A DNA stretch of 64,000 nucleotides from Chitinophaga pinensis (lineage in GTDB: Bacteria > Bacteroidota > Bacteroidia > Chitinophagales > Chitinophagaceae): NCBI GenBank assembly GCA_945862385.1, contig CAMAXV010000007.1, forward strand, positions 51,219-115,218, given 5' to 3'. The notes below the pieces were generated by a model. It saw nothing but the letters and a program-made list of their open reading frames with translations, did not search any database and was not told where the DNA came from. Position 1 is the stretch's first letter, and every line of letters begins with the position of its first letter. Position numbers and translations under genes: made by a program. Of this stretch, positions 47,136-56,147 are shown in pieces.

Positions 47136-48092
47136 ATGGGTTTTTTTGACAGATTATTTGGAAAAAAAGAAAAAGAGCAGCTTGATAAAGGGCTTGAAAG
47201 AACCCGAGAGGGCTTTTTCTCAAAGCTTTCCAAGGCCATTGCCGGCAAATCAGAGGTTGATGATGAAGTGCTGGATCAGCTGGAGGAGGCACTCATCACA
47301 GCTGATGTAGGTGTGGATACCACCCTGGAAATCATTGAAAAAATACAGTCTAGGGTTGCACGTGATAAATACCTGGGCACTAGCGAGCTGAATGCCATCC
47401 TGCTTGATGAAGTCATGTCTATTTTGGTAGACGACGATCAGGATACGCTAAAGCATTTTCAGCTGCCAGAAGGGAAAAAGCCTTTTGTTATACTAGTTGT
47501 GGGTGTCAATGGCGTTGGCAAAACTACTATGATCGGTAAACTTGCCACCAATTTCAAAAACGCCGGCAAATCAGTGATGCTTGGCGCTGCAGATACATTC
47601 AGGGCTGCTGCCGTTGATCAGTTAACCATCTGGAGCGAACGCGCAGGTGTCCCTATCGTTAAAAAAGAAATGGGTAGTGATCCCGCATCTGTAGCTTTTG
47701 ATACCGTAAACAGTGCAGTTGCAAAAGGGGTTGATATTGTTTTGATAGACACAGCAGGCAGGTTGCATAACAAAGTGCACCTGATGGAAGAACTGAGTAA
47801 AATTAGAAGGGTTATTCAAAAAGTTATTCCAGATGCGCCACACGAAACCTTGCTGGTTTTGGATGGAACAACCGGACAGAATGCCATTGAGCAGGCAAGA
47901 CATTTTTCAGCTGCTACAGATGTGTCTGCGCTCGCCATCACAAAACTCGATGGAACCGCAAAAGGGGGAATCGTACTGGCTATCGCGAATCAGTTTAAAA
48001 TACCGGTGAAATTTATTGGTGTTGGTGAAAAGGCAGAAGACCTGATGGTATTTGACAAAAAAGCATTTGTGGAAGGTTTGTTCAGTAAATAA
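47136..48092 (+). CDS. ftsY: Signal recognition particle receptor FtsY
   Basis: 318 residues: NG domain only, lacking the long acidic A domain of Escherichia coli FtsY. P-loop GVNGVGKTT near residue 122, DTFRAAAVDQL near 150 (G2), DTAGR near 204 (G3) and TKLDGTAKGG near 268 (G4/G5). It is the SRP receptor GTPase that delivers ribosomes to the inner membrane. rimO follows after about 90 bases. Confidence 0.97.
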   Translation: MGFFDRLFGKKEKEQLDKGLERTREGFFSKLSKAIAGKSEVDDEVLDQLEEALITADVGVDTTLEIIEKIQSRVARDKYLGTSELNAILLDEVMSILVDDDQDTLKHFQLPEGKKPFVILVVGVNGVGKTTMIGKLATNFKNAGKSVMLGAADTFRAAAVDQLTIWSERAGVPIVKKEMGSDPASVAFDTVNSAVAKGVDIVLIDTAGRLHNKVHLMEELSKIRRVIQKVIPDAPHETLLVLDGTTGQNAIEQARHFSAATDVSALAITKLDGTAKGGIVLAIANQFKIPVKFIGVGEKAEDLMVFDKKAFVEGLFSK

Positions 48093-48129
48093 ACAAAACT
48101 ACCACCAGTCTCACGTTCGTTGTACTCAA

Positions 48130-48165
48130 ATGATCCGCCCCTCCTTGGAAAGGATTGGAGGCCTT
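48130..48165. repeat. Short palindromic element between ftsY and rimO
   Basis: A GC-richer segment reading CCCCTCCTTGGAAAGG and then ATTGGAGGCC, able to form a CCTCC/GGAGG stem. It resembles CTCC/GGAG intergenic palindromes I associate with Bacteroidota genomes. Only one copy is visible here, so repeat status is an inference. Confidence 0.4.
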
Positions 48166-48179
48166 TAAAAAATGAATCA

Positions 48180-49490
48180 ATGAAGTCTAAAACAATTAAA
48201 AAAGACAAAATAAACATCATTACCCTTGGTTGCAGCAAGAATATGGTGGATAGTGAGGTCATGAGCGGACAACTTCTGGCTAATCAGATGGATGTTGTTC
48301 ATGAAAATAAAAAGCTCGATCACAATATCGTGATTGTCAACACTTGTGGTTTCATAGACAAAGCAAAGGAAGAAAGTGTCAATACCATTCTCGATCAGGT
48401 TGAACTGAAAAGAAAGGGAAAGTTGGATAAAGTGTATGTTACCGGCTGCCTCAGCGAAAGGTATAAACAAAACCTGGAGGCTGAAATTCCTGAAGTAGAT
48501 GCATACTTTGGTACAATGGAATTGCCCGGACTGCTTGCTGTTCTCAATGCAGATTATAAATCTGAGCTGGTTGGCGAAAGGTTACTCAGCACGCCATCTC
48601 ATTATGCGTATATGAAGATCAGTGAAGGCTGTAACAGAACCTGTTCTTTTTGTGCAATTCCCCTCATGCGGGGTGGTCACCGCAGTAAGCCCATGGAGGA
48701 GCTGGTTGCAGAAGCTGAGAAACTTGTAAAATCAGGTGTAAAGGAAATCATGCTTATAGCACAGGAACTTACTTATTACGGACTCGATATTTACAAAACC
48801 CGCATGCTGCCAGAGTTATTGCGCAAACTGGCAAGGATAGAGGGTTTGGAATGGATTAGGTTGCATTATGCGTATCCATCAAAGTTTCCACTTGAAATCA
48901 TTGATGTCATGAAGGAGGAACCCAAAATCTGCAACTACCTGGATATGCCATTGCAGCATGCTTCAGACCACATGCTGGATGCCATGAAAAGGCAGATAAC
49001 CAGAAAGGAAATGACCGAACTGATTCATGAAATCAGAGCGAGGATACCGGAAATTTGCTTGCGGACAACCCTTATTGCAGGTTTTCCAGGGGAAACAAGA
49101 GACGATGTGGAAGAAGTAAAGGATTTTCTTTCTGAAATAAAGTTTGACAGGGTAGGTGTGTTTACCTATTCACACGAAGAAGACACCTCTGCTCATACCC
49201 TGAACGACTCACTTTCCCCAGAAGAGAAAGAAGAACGGGCTCAGGAAATTATTGCCTTTCAGCAAGACATAAGCCTTGAGAAAAATCAGGAAAAACTTGG
49301 ACAGGTTCTTAAAGTTATAGTAGATAAGAAAGAAGCGGGCAGGTATATCGGTCGAACAGAATTTGACAGTGTTGAAGTAGATAATGAAGTGATCATTATT
49401 GCTGATAAAAAACTAAAACCCGGTGATTTTGTTAATGTCCGCATAACCAAAGCCTATGACTACGACCTGGAGGGAGAAGTGGTTGGGTAA
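48180..49490 (+). CDS. rimO: Ribosomal protein uS12 methylthiotransferase
   Basis: 436 residues from ATG 48180; a longer open frame reads through the palindromic element and is rejected. N-terminal UPF0004 domain with LGCSKNMVDSE, NTCGFI and VTGCLSERY (three cluster-binding Cys); radical SAM core CNRTCSFCAIP near 145; C-terminal TRAM domain (IGRTEFDSVEVDNEV). The presence of GCSKNMVDSE and the length identify RimO rather than MiaB. It methylthiolates an Asp of ribosomal protein S12 and needs two 4Fe-4S clusters, which the Suf system in this window could supply. Confidence 0.96.
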   Translation: MKSKTIKKDKINIITLGCSKNMVDSEVMSGQLLANQMDVVHENKKLDHNIVIVNTCGFIDKAKEESVNTILDQVELKRKGKLDKVYVTGCLSERYKQNLEAEIPEVDAYFGTMELPGLLAVLNADYKSELVGERLLSTPSHYAYMKISEGCNRTCSFCAIPLMRGGHRSKPMEELVAEAEKLVKSGVKEIMLIAQELTYYGLDIYKTRMLPELLRKLARIEGLEWIRLHYAYPSKFPLEIIDVMKEEPKICNYLDMPLQHASDHMLDAMKRQITRKEMTELIHEIRARIPEICLRTTLIAGFPGETRDDVEEVKDFLSEIKFDRVGVFTYSHEEDTSAHTLNDSLSPEEKEERAQEIIAFQQDISLEKNQEKLGQVLKVIVDKKEAGRYIGRTEFDSVEVDNEVIIIADKKLKPGDFVNVRITKAYDYDLEGEVVG

Positions 49491-49504
49491 AAGGCACTAG
49501 GCAC
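49491..49504. repeat. Two-copy heptamer (AAGGCAC, TAGGCAC)
   Basis: Two tandem units of the xAGGCAC heptamer begin right after the rimO stop codon. The same heptamer forms a seven-copy array at 58877-58925, also right after a stop codon. Confidence 0.5.
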
Positions 49505-49549
49505 AACTTTAATCACTAAACTTTCAACGCTCAACGACTTTCTCATAAC

Positions 49550-51148
49550 ATGGAAACTTCTTGCAGATATATTGAATACGAACAAACCGGAATGTTTTCC
49601 AGGTTAATAAGCGATTATCTTCAGGGTGAAAGTTTTATACATGAATTTGCAGCCCATCAGCCTGATTTGGAAGGTGTAAAGAGCGCTATCGCTGCCAGAA
49701 AACTTTTTAAGACTGACAGAAAGCTCATTCAGGCTGCATTTGAAGAGAGCTATGAGGCGGAAGATCCTTCTGCGCGTCAATCCAGTAATATGGTATTGCT
49801 GGGGTCTGAAAATACTTTCACCATCTGTACCGCACACCAGCCCAATATTTTTACCGGATACCTTTATTTCATTTACAAGACAGCACATACAATTGCATTA
49901 TCCAGAAAGCTAAAGGCTGAACTGCCCCAGTATGATTTTGTGCCCGTTTTTTATATAGGAAGTGAAGACAATGACCTGGATGAACTTTCCAAGTTTAGGA
50001 TCAATGGCAAAGCATTTCGGTGGGAAACCAGTCAGACCGGTGCTGTTGGCAGGATGCAAGCTGATAAGGGTGTTTCTGAACTAATTAAGACCATTGAAAC
50101 GGAGTTGGGACATTTGCCTCAGGCGCCAGCACTCATCACCATGCTGAAGAAAGCTTACAGCAATGGTCGTACGATGGCAGAGGGTATATTTACTTTATTG
50201 AATAGCCTGTTCCGGGAAGAGGGATTGCTTGTTTTACAACCAGACAAGGCATCGCTCAAAGCAGCATATCGTAAAGTGATGCGAGACGACCTGCTTGATC
50301 AGGTTGCGGAAAAGATAGTTGGAGAAACTGGAAAACGCCTCGAATCAATTTATAAACTCCAGGTTAATCCAAGGCCTGTAAATCTTTTTTATCTGAGGGA
50401 GGGTATCCGTAACAGAATTGATAAAAGGGGAAATCAGTATGCCGTAGATGGCACCGTAATCCGTTTCAGTGAATCAGAGATCCTGGCAGAGTTAGACGCT
50501 CATCCGGGAAGGTTCAGTCCAAACGTAATCCTGCGTGGTCTCTACCAGGAAACGATTCTTCCTAATATCATTTTTGTTGGTGGCGGTTCTGAAGTGGCAT
50601 ACTGGATGCAACTGAAAGACTTGTTTTCCTATTATCATACGCCATTTCCTGTTCTTTCATTGCGTAACAGTTTCACCATTATGGATGCAAACCTCGCACA
50701 CAAAATGAATGAGCTGGAAATCAGTGATGCAGATTTATTCAAGGAGGAAACTACCCTGGCCAATGAAATGGTCCAGCGATGGTCTGGTTCAACGATTAAC
50801 CTGCAAAACGAGGAGAAAGAAAGTCGGCTCTTGTTTGCACAGCTTAAAAAGAGGGCAGGAGATGTTGATAAAACATTGACTCAGCATGTTCATGCCCTGG
50901 AAATTTTCCATTTGAAAAAGCTGGAATCGCTCGAGAAAAAAATGCTCAAAGCTGAACGTAAAAAGCAGGCAACAGGATTGCAGCGAATCTGGAAACTCCG
51001 CGAAGACCTTTTTCCCAATCATAACCTGCAGGAGCGGGTTGAAAATTTTATGCCTTATTATGCCCGCTATGGACAGGACTTTATCAGTGCCATTCTGAAT
51101 CACTCATTGGCACTTGAGCATAAATTTGGGATGCTGATTATTCTATGA
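49550..51148 (+). CDS. bshC: Bacillithiol biosynthesis cysteine-adding enzyme BshC
   Basis: 532 residues, the length of BshC. Family motifs: TAHQPNIFTGYLYFIYKTAHT near 96, DFVPVFYIGSEDNDLDEL near 127, VNLFYLREGIRNRI near 280, and a C-terminal coiled coil (KLESLEKKMLKAERKKQ near 465). It joins cysteine to glucosaminyl-malate in the last step of bacillithiol synthesis in the cytoplasm. bshA and bshB are not in the window. The DinB/YfiT protein at 56148 is of the type that can use bacillithiol as substrate. It converges on deoC with 23 bases between stops. Confidence 0.95.
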   Translation: METSCRYIEYEQTGMFSRLISDYLQGESFIHEFAAHQPDLEGVKSAIAARKLFKTDRKLIQAAFEESYEAEDPSARQSSNMVLLGSENTFTICTAHQPNIFTGYLYFIYKTAHTIALSRKLKAELPQYDFVPVFYIGSEDNDLDELSKFRINGKAFRWETSQTGAVGRMQADKGVSELIKTIETELGHLPQAPALITMLKKAYSNGRTMAEGIFTLLNSLFREEGLLVLQPDKASLKAAYRKVMRDDLLDQVAEKIVGETGKRLESIYKLQVNPRPVNLFYLREGIRNRIDKRGNQYAVDGTVIRFSESEILAELDAHPGRFSPNVILRGLYQETILPNIIFVGGGSEVAYWMQLKDLFSYYHTPFPVLSLRNSFTIMDANLAHKMNELEISDADLFKEETTLANEMVQRWSGSTINLQNEEKESRLLFAQLKKRAGDVDKTLTQHVHALEIFHLKKLESLEKKMLKAERKKQATGLQRIWKLREDLFPNHNLQERVENFMPYYARYGQDFISAILNHSLALEHKFGMLIIL

Positions 51149-51171
51149 TTATTCTGAGAAACCTTGAAAGC

Positions 51172-51918
51172 TTAATATGCTCCTTTATCGCCTGAAGGGA
51201 AATCAGTGTTGAAATTATCGGATCCATCTGCCAAGGCATCAATGATCGATACTGTAGCGGTTGCTCCTATCCTTGTTGCACCAGCCTCAATAGCTGCGAG
51301 CGAGTCCTTTAACGTACGAATACCTCCGGCAGCTTTTACCTGAACATCAGCACTGCAATGGGCTCGCATTAGTTGGAGATCATGGAGTGTTGCTCCTTTT
51401 GTCTGAAAAAAACCATTGTCTTGTTTCACATAGCCATAACCTGTTGATGTTTTTACAAAGGCTACATGAAGTTTAGAGCAAATTTCGCAGAGCTTAATTT
51501 TGTGTTTATCTTCAAGGTAGTCGTTTTCAAAGATTACTTTTAATATGGCATTGTGCTGCAGAGCGGAATGCATGATCTGTTCTATCTCATTTTCTACGTA
51601 AGTCCAGTCTTCCTCCAACACTTTTCCAATATTTACAACCATATCTATTTCAGTAGCACCATTTCTACAGGCTTCAATGGTTTCAATTACCTTAAGGTCT
51701 GTTGTATTACTTCCATGGGGGAAACCAATGACTGTACAAACGCCAACTCCAGTTCCATCCAGCAGCGAAGCTGCTCTCGCAACAGCATAAGGTTTGATGC
51801 AAACAGTAGCTGTGCCATAGGCAATGGCTATTCTGCATCCCTCTTCCAGGTCTGCATCAGTCATGGTGGGATGCAAAATGGAATGATCTATATATTTTGC
51901 TAATTCGGCTGCTGTCAT
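51172..51918 (-). CDS. deoC: Deoxyribose-phosphate aldolase
   Basis: 248 residues from ATG 51918. A TTG 42 bases upstream would overlap the ABC ATPase stop codon; the ATG start gives the usual family length. Class I aldolase motifs: IDHSILHPTMTDADLEEG near 12, the Schiff-base lysine in AFVKTSTGYG near 155, and VKAAGGIRTLKDSLAAIEAGATRIG near 185. It splits 2-deoxyribose-5-phosphate to glyceraldehyde-3-phosphate and acetaldehyde. It is downstream of the ABC ATPase gene on the same strand. Confidence 0.95.
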   Translation of the reverse strand: MTAAELAKYIDHSILHPTMTDADLEEGCRIAIAYGTATVCIKPYAVARAASLLDGTGVGVCTVIGFPHGSNTTDLKVIETIEACRNGATEIDMVVNIGKVLEEDWTYVENEIEQIMHSALQHNAILKVIFENDYLEDKHKIKLCEICSKLHVAFVKTSTGYGYVKQDNGFFQTKGATLHDLQLMRAHCSADVQVKAAGGIRTLKDSLAAIEAGATRIGATATVSIIDALADGSDNFNTDFPSGDKGAY

Positions 51919-51956
51919 AAAATTGGATTTTTTTACAAGGCTTCCTTTCAGGCTGA

Positions 51957-52733
51957 TCAAGCCTCTTCCCGCAATACATGTCCTGTCAGGTGAATAAATA
52001 CATCCTCAAGGTTGGCACTTTTTGAAGCTTTTTCTTTTTCAAAACCAGAACTGATGAGTTGGTCGATGAGGTTGCCCGGTTGATCAAGTGCTATGATTTT
52101 ACCGGCATCCATGATTGCAACACGGTCACACAAGAATTCTGCCTCATCCATATAATGGGTAGTGATAATAATGGTGGTGCCCTGTGAACGAATTTCCCTG
52201 ATAAGCTCCCACAGGTTTCTTCTGGCCTGAGGGTCTAATCCAGTGGTAGGTTCATCAAGAAATATAATCTTTGGATTGTTGATAAGGGTTGTGGCAATTG
52301 AAAAACGTTGTTTTTGTCCGCCGCTGAGAGACTTGTACAATGATTTGGCTTTGTCTTCCAGGTTTACCTTAGCAAGTAATTCCATTGGATTGATATCCCT
52401 GTTGTATAGCCCGCCAAAAAGTTTAATCAGTTCTATAAGTTTGAGACCAGGATAAAATCCGGATGTCTGCAATTGCACGCCAATGATTTGCTTGATGGCA
52501 TCCTGTTGTTTATCCAGGTTTAATCCGGCTATGGTTACTTCTCCGGAAGTCTTGCTGCGGAGGGTTTCCATGATTTCGAGTGTTGTGGATTTGCCAGCAC
52601 CGTTGGGGCCCAATAATCCAAATATTTCACCTTCCTGCACTTCAAAAGAAATACCTTTAACAGCTTCGAAACTGCCGTAAGACTTTTTCAGATTGGAAAC
52701 CCTGATTATGCAGGAGTGGTTTTCTTGTGTCAT
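51957..52733 (-). CDS. ABC transporter ATP-binding protein
   Basis: 258 residues from ATG 52733 (a TTG at 52745 is also in frame). Walker A GPNGAGKST, signature LSGGQKQRFSIA near 135, Walker B IIFLDEPTTGLD near 154, and the switch His in TTHYMDEAE near 190. This pattern is the ABC-2/drug-export type ATPase (CcmA-like). No membrane permease gene is adjacent, only deoC downstream and an L,D-transpeptidase gene upstream, so its partner must be elsewhere. Substrate unknown. Confidence 0.94.
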   Translation of the reverse strand: MTQENHSCIIRVSNLKKSYGSFEAVKGISFEVQEGEIFGLLGPNGAGKSTTLEIMETLRSKTSGEVTIAGLNLDKQQDAIKQIIGVQLQTSGFYPGLKLIELIKLFGGLYNRDINPMELLAKVNLEDKAKSLYKSLSGGQKQRFSIATTLINNPKIIFLDEPTTGLDPQARRNLWELIREIRSQGTTIIITTHYMDEAEFLCDRVAIMDAGKIIALDQPGNLIDQLISSGFEKEKASKSANLEDVFIHLTGHVLREEA

Positions 52734-52772
52734 GTTGTTAAACAAAGGTATTAAATAAAAGGTGCTGTTCTC

Positions 52773-53519
52773 TCAATAGAAAACATAATCTCCTTTTGGG
52801 GTAATGGCTACTACGGGTATTTTTTTGGTGTTTTCAAAAATGTCATAGGCCTTGCGCAGGTTGTGTTCAAAAGGTTTCAGGGTTGGGTCTGATTCAAAAA
52901 CTTTTTCTAGGTATTCGGCACTGCGTGTTTCTTTGAAGCGAGCCGGGAAAATATGCACAGGGATGAATTCCTGTCCCGCAGCCCTTGCATGTGAAGATAA
53001 CACATACAGCTCTTCAATCTGGGGATCAGTTATGGGAATACATCCTACGGTAACACAGCTTCCGTGAATATATATCTCACTGCCTGGTCTCACAGAATCT
53101 GATAAAATCCTGTCTGAAGGATTAGGGTAGTTGAGCCCTAATGAAAGGTGATACGTGCTGTTTGCGTTAAATTCATTGATGTAGTAGATTCCTTCAGGAA
53201 CCTGATAGTCACCTTCCATACGCTTTGGTCCCATGGTTCCTGCCAATGCGCAAATGCGGTATGTTTTGAAATGCGTGAATGTATCCTGCATGTTTTGCCT
53301 CACCCACACTTCCAGGTTGCTGTTGTATTTAAATGACCGCAGGTACATACTTTTTGCAGGCCAAATCAGGTTTTTAGCTGCAAACTGTTTTTTGAGTTCA
53401 TCTTCCCTGTTTTCAAATGCCTTCGCTACGCGCACAAAGTTTTTCTGGTAGCTGACAAAAGATTGTTGTGCCTTTACCAACTGTGCTGAGCAAACCAAGA
53501 CCAACAGGAAGAAACGCAT
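52773..53519 (-). CDS. L,D-transpeptidase family protein (YafK-like)
   Basis: 248 residues from ATG 53519, which starts a signal peptide (RFFLLVLVCSAQLVKAQQ). The YkuD-type catalytic motif is IYIHGSCVTVGCIPITD (about residues 152-168), with the catalytic Cys in GCIPIT. PEGIYYINEFN and LGLNYPNPSD are common in YafK-type proteins. It acts on peptidoglycan in the periplasm, forming or breaking 3-3 links or protein attachments. It is divergent from purK, with 116 bases between the starts. Confidence 0.9.
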   Translation of the reverse strand: MRFFLLVLVCSAQLVKAQQSFVSYQKNFVRVAKAFENREDELKKQFAAKNLIWPAKSMYLRSFKYNSNLEVWVRQNMQDTFTHFKTYRICALAGTMGPKRMEGDYQVPEGIYYINEFNANSTYHLSLGLNYPNPSDRILSDSVRPGSEIYIHGSCVTVGCIPITDPQIEELYVLSSHARAAGQEFIPVHIFPARFKETRSAEYLEKVFESDPTLKPFEHNLRKAYDIFENTKKIPVVAITPKGDYVFY

Positions 53520-53635
53520 TTTTACAAATTTTGAGCCCTTATTTTTCAATGGATTTTAATTCAGTTTATAAAGGTCTCAATATTACAAATAAGTTCAGGA
53601 TATTTGTACTTCAGGTAATAAAATTAGCAAGCTTT

Positions 53636-54769
53636 ATGGTTAAAGTGGGTATACTTGGGGGTGGACAATTAGGCAGGATGCTGCTGCAGGCATCTGCTAA
53701 TTATCAGGTTGAAGTTCATGTGATGGAAAGTGATCCAGAATGCCCGGCTGCAATGCTCACCTCAAATTTCAAACTGGGGGATATCCGAAATTATGATGAT
53801 GTGGTATCTTTTGGAAGCACAATGGACGCATTGACCATTGAAATAGAAAATGTGAATATTGAGGCCTTGTATGCATTGGTTGAGTTGGGTGTAAATGTAA
53901 TCCCACATCCGGATGCCCTGCAAACCATCAAAAATAAAATCACCCAGAAACAGTATTACACGGCACATGGCATAAAAACTGCTGATTACCTTATCACCAA
54001 TACGCTCGCCGAAATTGAAAGTCATACCCATTTTCTGCCTGCTGTTCAAAAATTGGCAACTGGTGGATATGATGGGAAGGGGGTTCAGGTCCTTAGAACG
54101 CTTACAGACCTGCAAAAAGGATTTGATGCCCCGGCTGTCCTTGAAAAAATGATTGAAATCGACAAGGAAATAGCTGTAACCATTGCTGTTGGCGCAGATG
54201 GTCAGCAGATTGCCTATCCTCCTGTAGAAATGATTTTCGATCCTGAACTCAACCTGCTAGATCTGCAGGTTTGTCCTGCAGCAATAGCCGACACTGCTGC
54301 TGAAAATGCTGTGGCATTAGCCATGAGGGTGGCTACGAATTTTAAATCAGCCGGACTCTTTGCCGTTGAGATGTTTGTTGACAAGGCTGGTGATGTATGG
54401 GTTAATGAAACTGCTCCCCGTGTGCACAACTCCGGTCACCATACCATTGAAGCACATTACAGCTCACAGTTTGACATGCTTTGGAGAATTATCCTGGGTT
54501 ATCCACTGGGAAATACAGGAATGATCATGCCTTCGGTAATGCTCAATATTCTTGGCGCTCCAGGTTACAAAGGGTTGGCTGTGGAAGAGAACCTGGATAA
54601 AGTGCTTGCCATGCCGGATGTTTTTCTTCACCTTTACGGCAAAAGAGAAACCAAACCGGGTAGGAAGATGGGGCATGCCACCATTGTGGGGCCTGATACA
54701 CCGGAGATGCTTGAAAAAGCTTCCCACATCAAAAAAACCTTCGCCATCATCGGCAATGAAATAATATAA
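53636..54769 (+). CDS. purK: N5-carboxyaminoimidazole ribonucleotide synthase
   Basis: 377 residues from ATG 53636; the frame is open back to 53468, inside the divergent gene, but PurK families begin with the dinucleotide-like KVGILGGGQLGRMLLQAS. ATP-grasp motifs: KLATGGYDGKGVQVL near 138, VNETAPRVHNSGHHTIE near 262. It carboxylates aminoimidazole ribonucleotide with ATP and bicarbonate in purine synthesis; PurE, encoded 9 bases later, completes the conversion. Confidence 0.96.
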   Translation: MVKVGILGGGQLGRMLLQASANYQVEVHVMESDPECPAAMLTSNFKLGDIRNYDDVVSFGSTMDALTIEIENVNIEALYALVELGVNVIPHPDALQTIKNKITQKQYYTAHGIKTADYLITNTLAEIESHTHFLPAVQKLATGGYDGKGVQVLRTLTDLQKGFDAPAVLEKMIEIDKEIAVTIAVGADGQQIAYPPVEMIFDPELNLLDLQVCPAAIADTAAENAVALAMRVATNFKSAGLFAVEMFVDKAGDVWVNETAPRVHNSGHHTIEAHYSSQFDMLWRIILGYPLGNTGMIMPSVMLNILGAPGYKGLAVEENLDKVLAMPDVFLHLYGKRETKPGRKMGHATIVGPDTPEMLEKASHIKKTFAIIGNEII

Positions 54770-54778
54770 TAAATCGAA

Positions 54779-55321
54779 ATGCCTGTAAAAACCAGATCTG
54801 TAATCAAAAAACCCTTAGTGAGTATCATCATGGGCAGCGACAGTGATCTGCCAGTTATGAAGCCAGCTGCCGAATTTTTAACGGCGATGGGAGTTTCTTT
54901 TGAACTGACTGTCGTTTCTGCTCACAGAACGCCGGACAGGTTGATGAAGTTTGCTTCAACCGCATTGAAAAGAGGTATTAAAGTCATTATTGCGGGAGCA
55001 GGCGGTGCCGCTCACCTTCCTGGAATGGTAGCATCTGTAACCACCCTGCCTGTTATCGGAGTGCCTGTAAAATCTTCCAATTCAATCGATGGGTGGGACT
55101 CTGTACTTTCTATCCTGCAGATGCCAAATGGTATTCCCGTTGCCACAGTTGCGCTCAACGGGGCTAAAAATGCGGGTATTCTGGCTGTATCCATGCTTTC
55201 CATGAACAGCAAGGTTTTGGAGAAAAAACTTGTTGCTTACAAAGTAAGTATGAGAAAAGAAGTTGAAAAGAAAGTAAAAAACCTCAAAACCCAAGGCTTT
55301 GCTAATGGGTTTGATGCTTAA
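54779..55321 (+). CDS. purE: N5-carboxyaminoimidazole ribonucleotide mutase
   Basis: 180 residues, class I PurE. Motifs: [19 protein letters not shown] near 16, [11 protein letters not shown] near 47 and [16 protein letters not shown] near 71, all at the CO2-transfer active site. A short Lys-rich C-terminal tail follows the core. It works directly after PurK. The pair is arranged in pathway order. Confidence 0.97.
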   Translation: MPVKTRSVIKKPLVSIIMGSDSDLPVMKPAAEFLTAMGVSFELTVVSAHRTPDRLMKFASTALKRGIKVIIAGAGGAAHLPGMVASVTTLPVIGVPVKSSNSIDGWDSVLSILQMPNGIPVATVALNGAKNAGILAVSMLSMNSKVLEKKLVAYKVSMRKEVEKKVKNLKTQGFANGFDA

Positions 55322-55335
55322 AAAATAAATAAACA

Positions 55336-56142
55336 ATGATCATGAAGAAAGCAACGCTGATTTTATTTTTTGCCTCTTGTGTTTTGACAATTGCGGCTCA
55401 AACAAAACCGGTTACCAAGCCTGCTCCTAAGCCTGCCAGTAAAGCAACTGCTGCTACTCCTGCAAAAGCAGTCGCCAAACCTGTTGCTCCTACTTCTAAG
55501 CCGCCATTGAAAAAAACTGCTCCTGTAGCTACTGCTCCTGTTTTGAAAAATGCTGCAGATTCCATGAGTTATGCTATCGGTATGCTGGATGGTAATTTTT
55601 TCAAGTCACAGGGTGTTGAAATGGTAAACCCCACCTCGCTTTCTCAGGGTTTTGCTGATGTTATGAAGGGGAATACACTTTTTACTCCAGAACAGGCTGA
55701 TGCTATCGTCCGCACGCAGATGCAGAAAATGTCTGTAAAGAAAATATTACCCAATATTGAGGCCTGTAACAATTTTTTGAGTGAAAATGCTAAGAAACAG
55801 GGTGTTGTGCAGACAGCAAGCGGTTTGCAATATGAAATACTCCAGCTGGGCACTGGTCCGAAACCTGCCGATACCAATTTTGTAAAAGTCCATTACGAAG
55901 GATTTCTGCTGAACGGTAAGAAATTTGACAGTTCAAGAGACAGGGGAGAGCCTGCTCAGTTTCAGTTGAACGGTGTAATCAGGGGTTGGACAGAAGGTGT
56001 GCAGCTTATGCCCGTAGGATCAAAATTCAAGTTCTATATTCCTTATCAATTAGGATATGGCGAGCAAGGTGCAGGAGCTGATATTCCAGGCGGGTCATTG
56101 CTGATATTTGAAGTTGAATTACTTGATATTGTTAAAAATTAA
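55336..56142 (+). CDS. Secreted FKBP-type peptidyl-prolyl isomerase
   Basis: 268 residues. Signal peptide ends TIAAQ near 21; residues 24-70 are a Lys/Pro/Ala-rich linker (KPAPKPASKATAATPAK). An FKBP N-terminal dimerisation-like domain is at about 75-155 (DSMSYAIGMLDGNFFKSQG), and the FKBP domain is at 170-265: VKVHYEGFLLNGKKFDSS, GVIRGWTEGVQLMPVG and GGSLLIFEVELL. It resembles the periplasmic FkpA/Mip group and should assist folding of exported proteins. It is 14 bases after purE but probably not related in function. Confidence 0.93.
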   Translation: MIMKKATLILFFASCVLTIAAQTKPVTKPAPKPASKATAATPAKAVAKPVAPTSKPPLKKTAPVATAPVLKNAADSMSYAIGMLDGNFFKSQGVEMVNPTSLSQGFADVMKGNTLFTPEQADAIVRTQMQKMSVKKILPNIEACNNFLSENAKKQGVVQTASGLQYEILQLGTGPKPADTNFVKVHYEGFLLNGKKFDSSRDRGEPAQFQLNGVIRGWTEGVQLMPVGSKFKFYIPYQLGYGEQGAGADIPGGSLLIFEVELLDIVKN

Positions 56143-56147
56143 ATACA

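Noticed and set aside
53468..53635. Longer N-terminus for PurK
   Set aside because: It would overlap the divergent L,D-transpeptidase gene and precede the conserved nucleotide-binding start of PurK.
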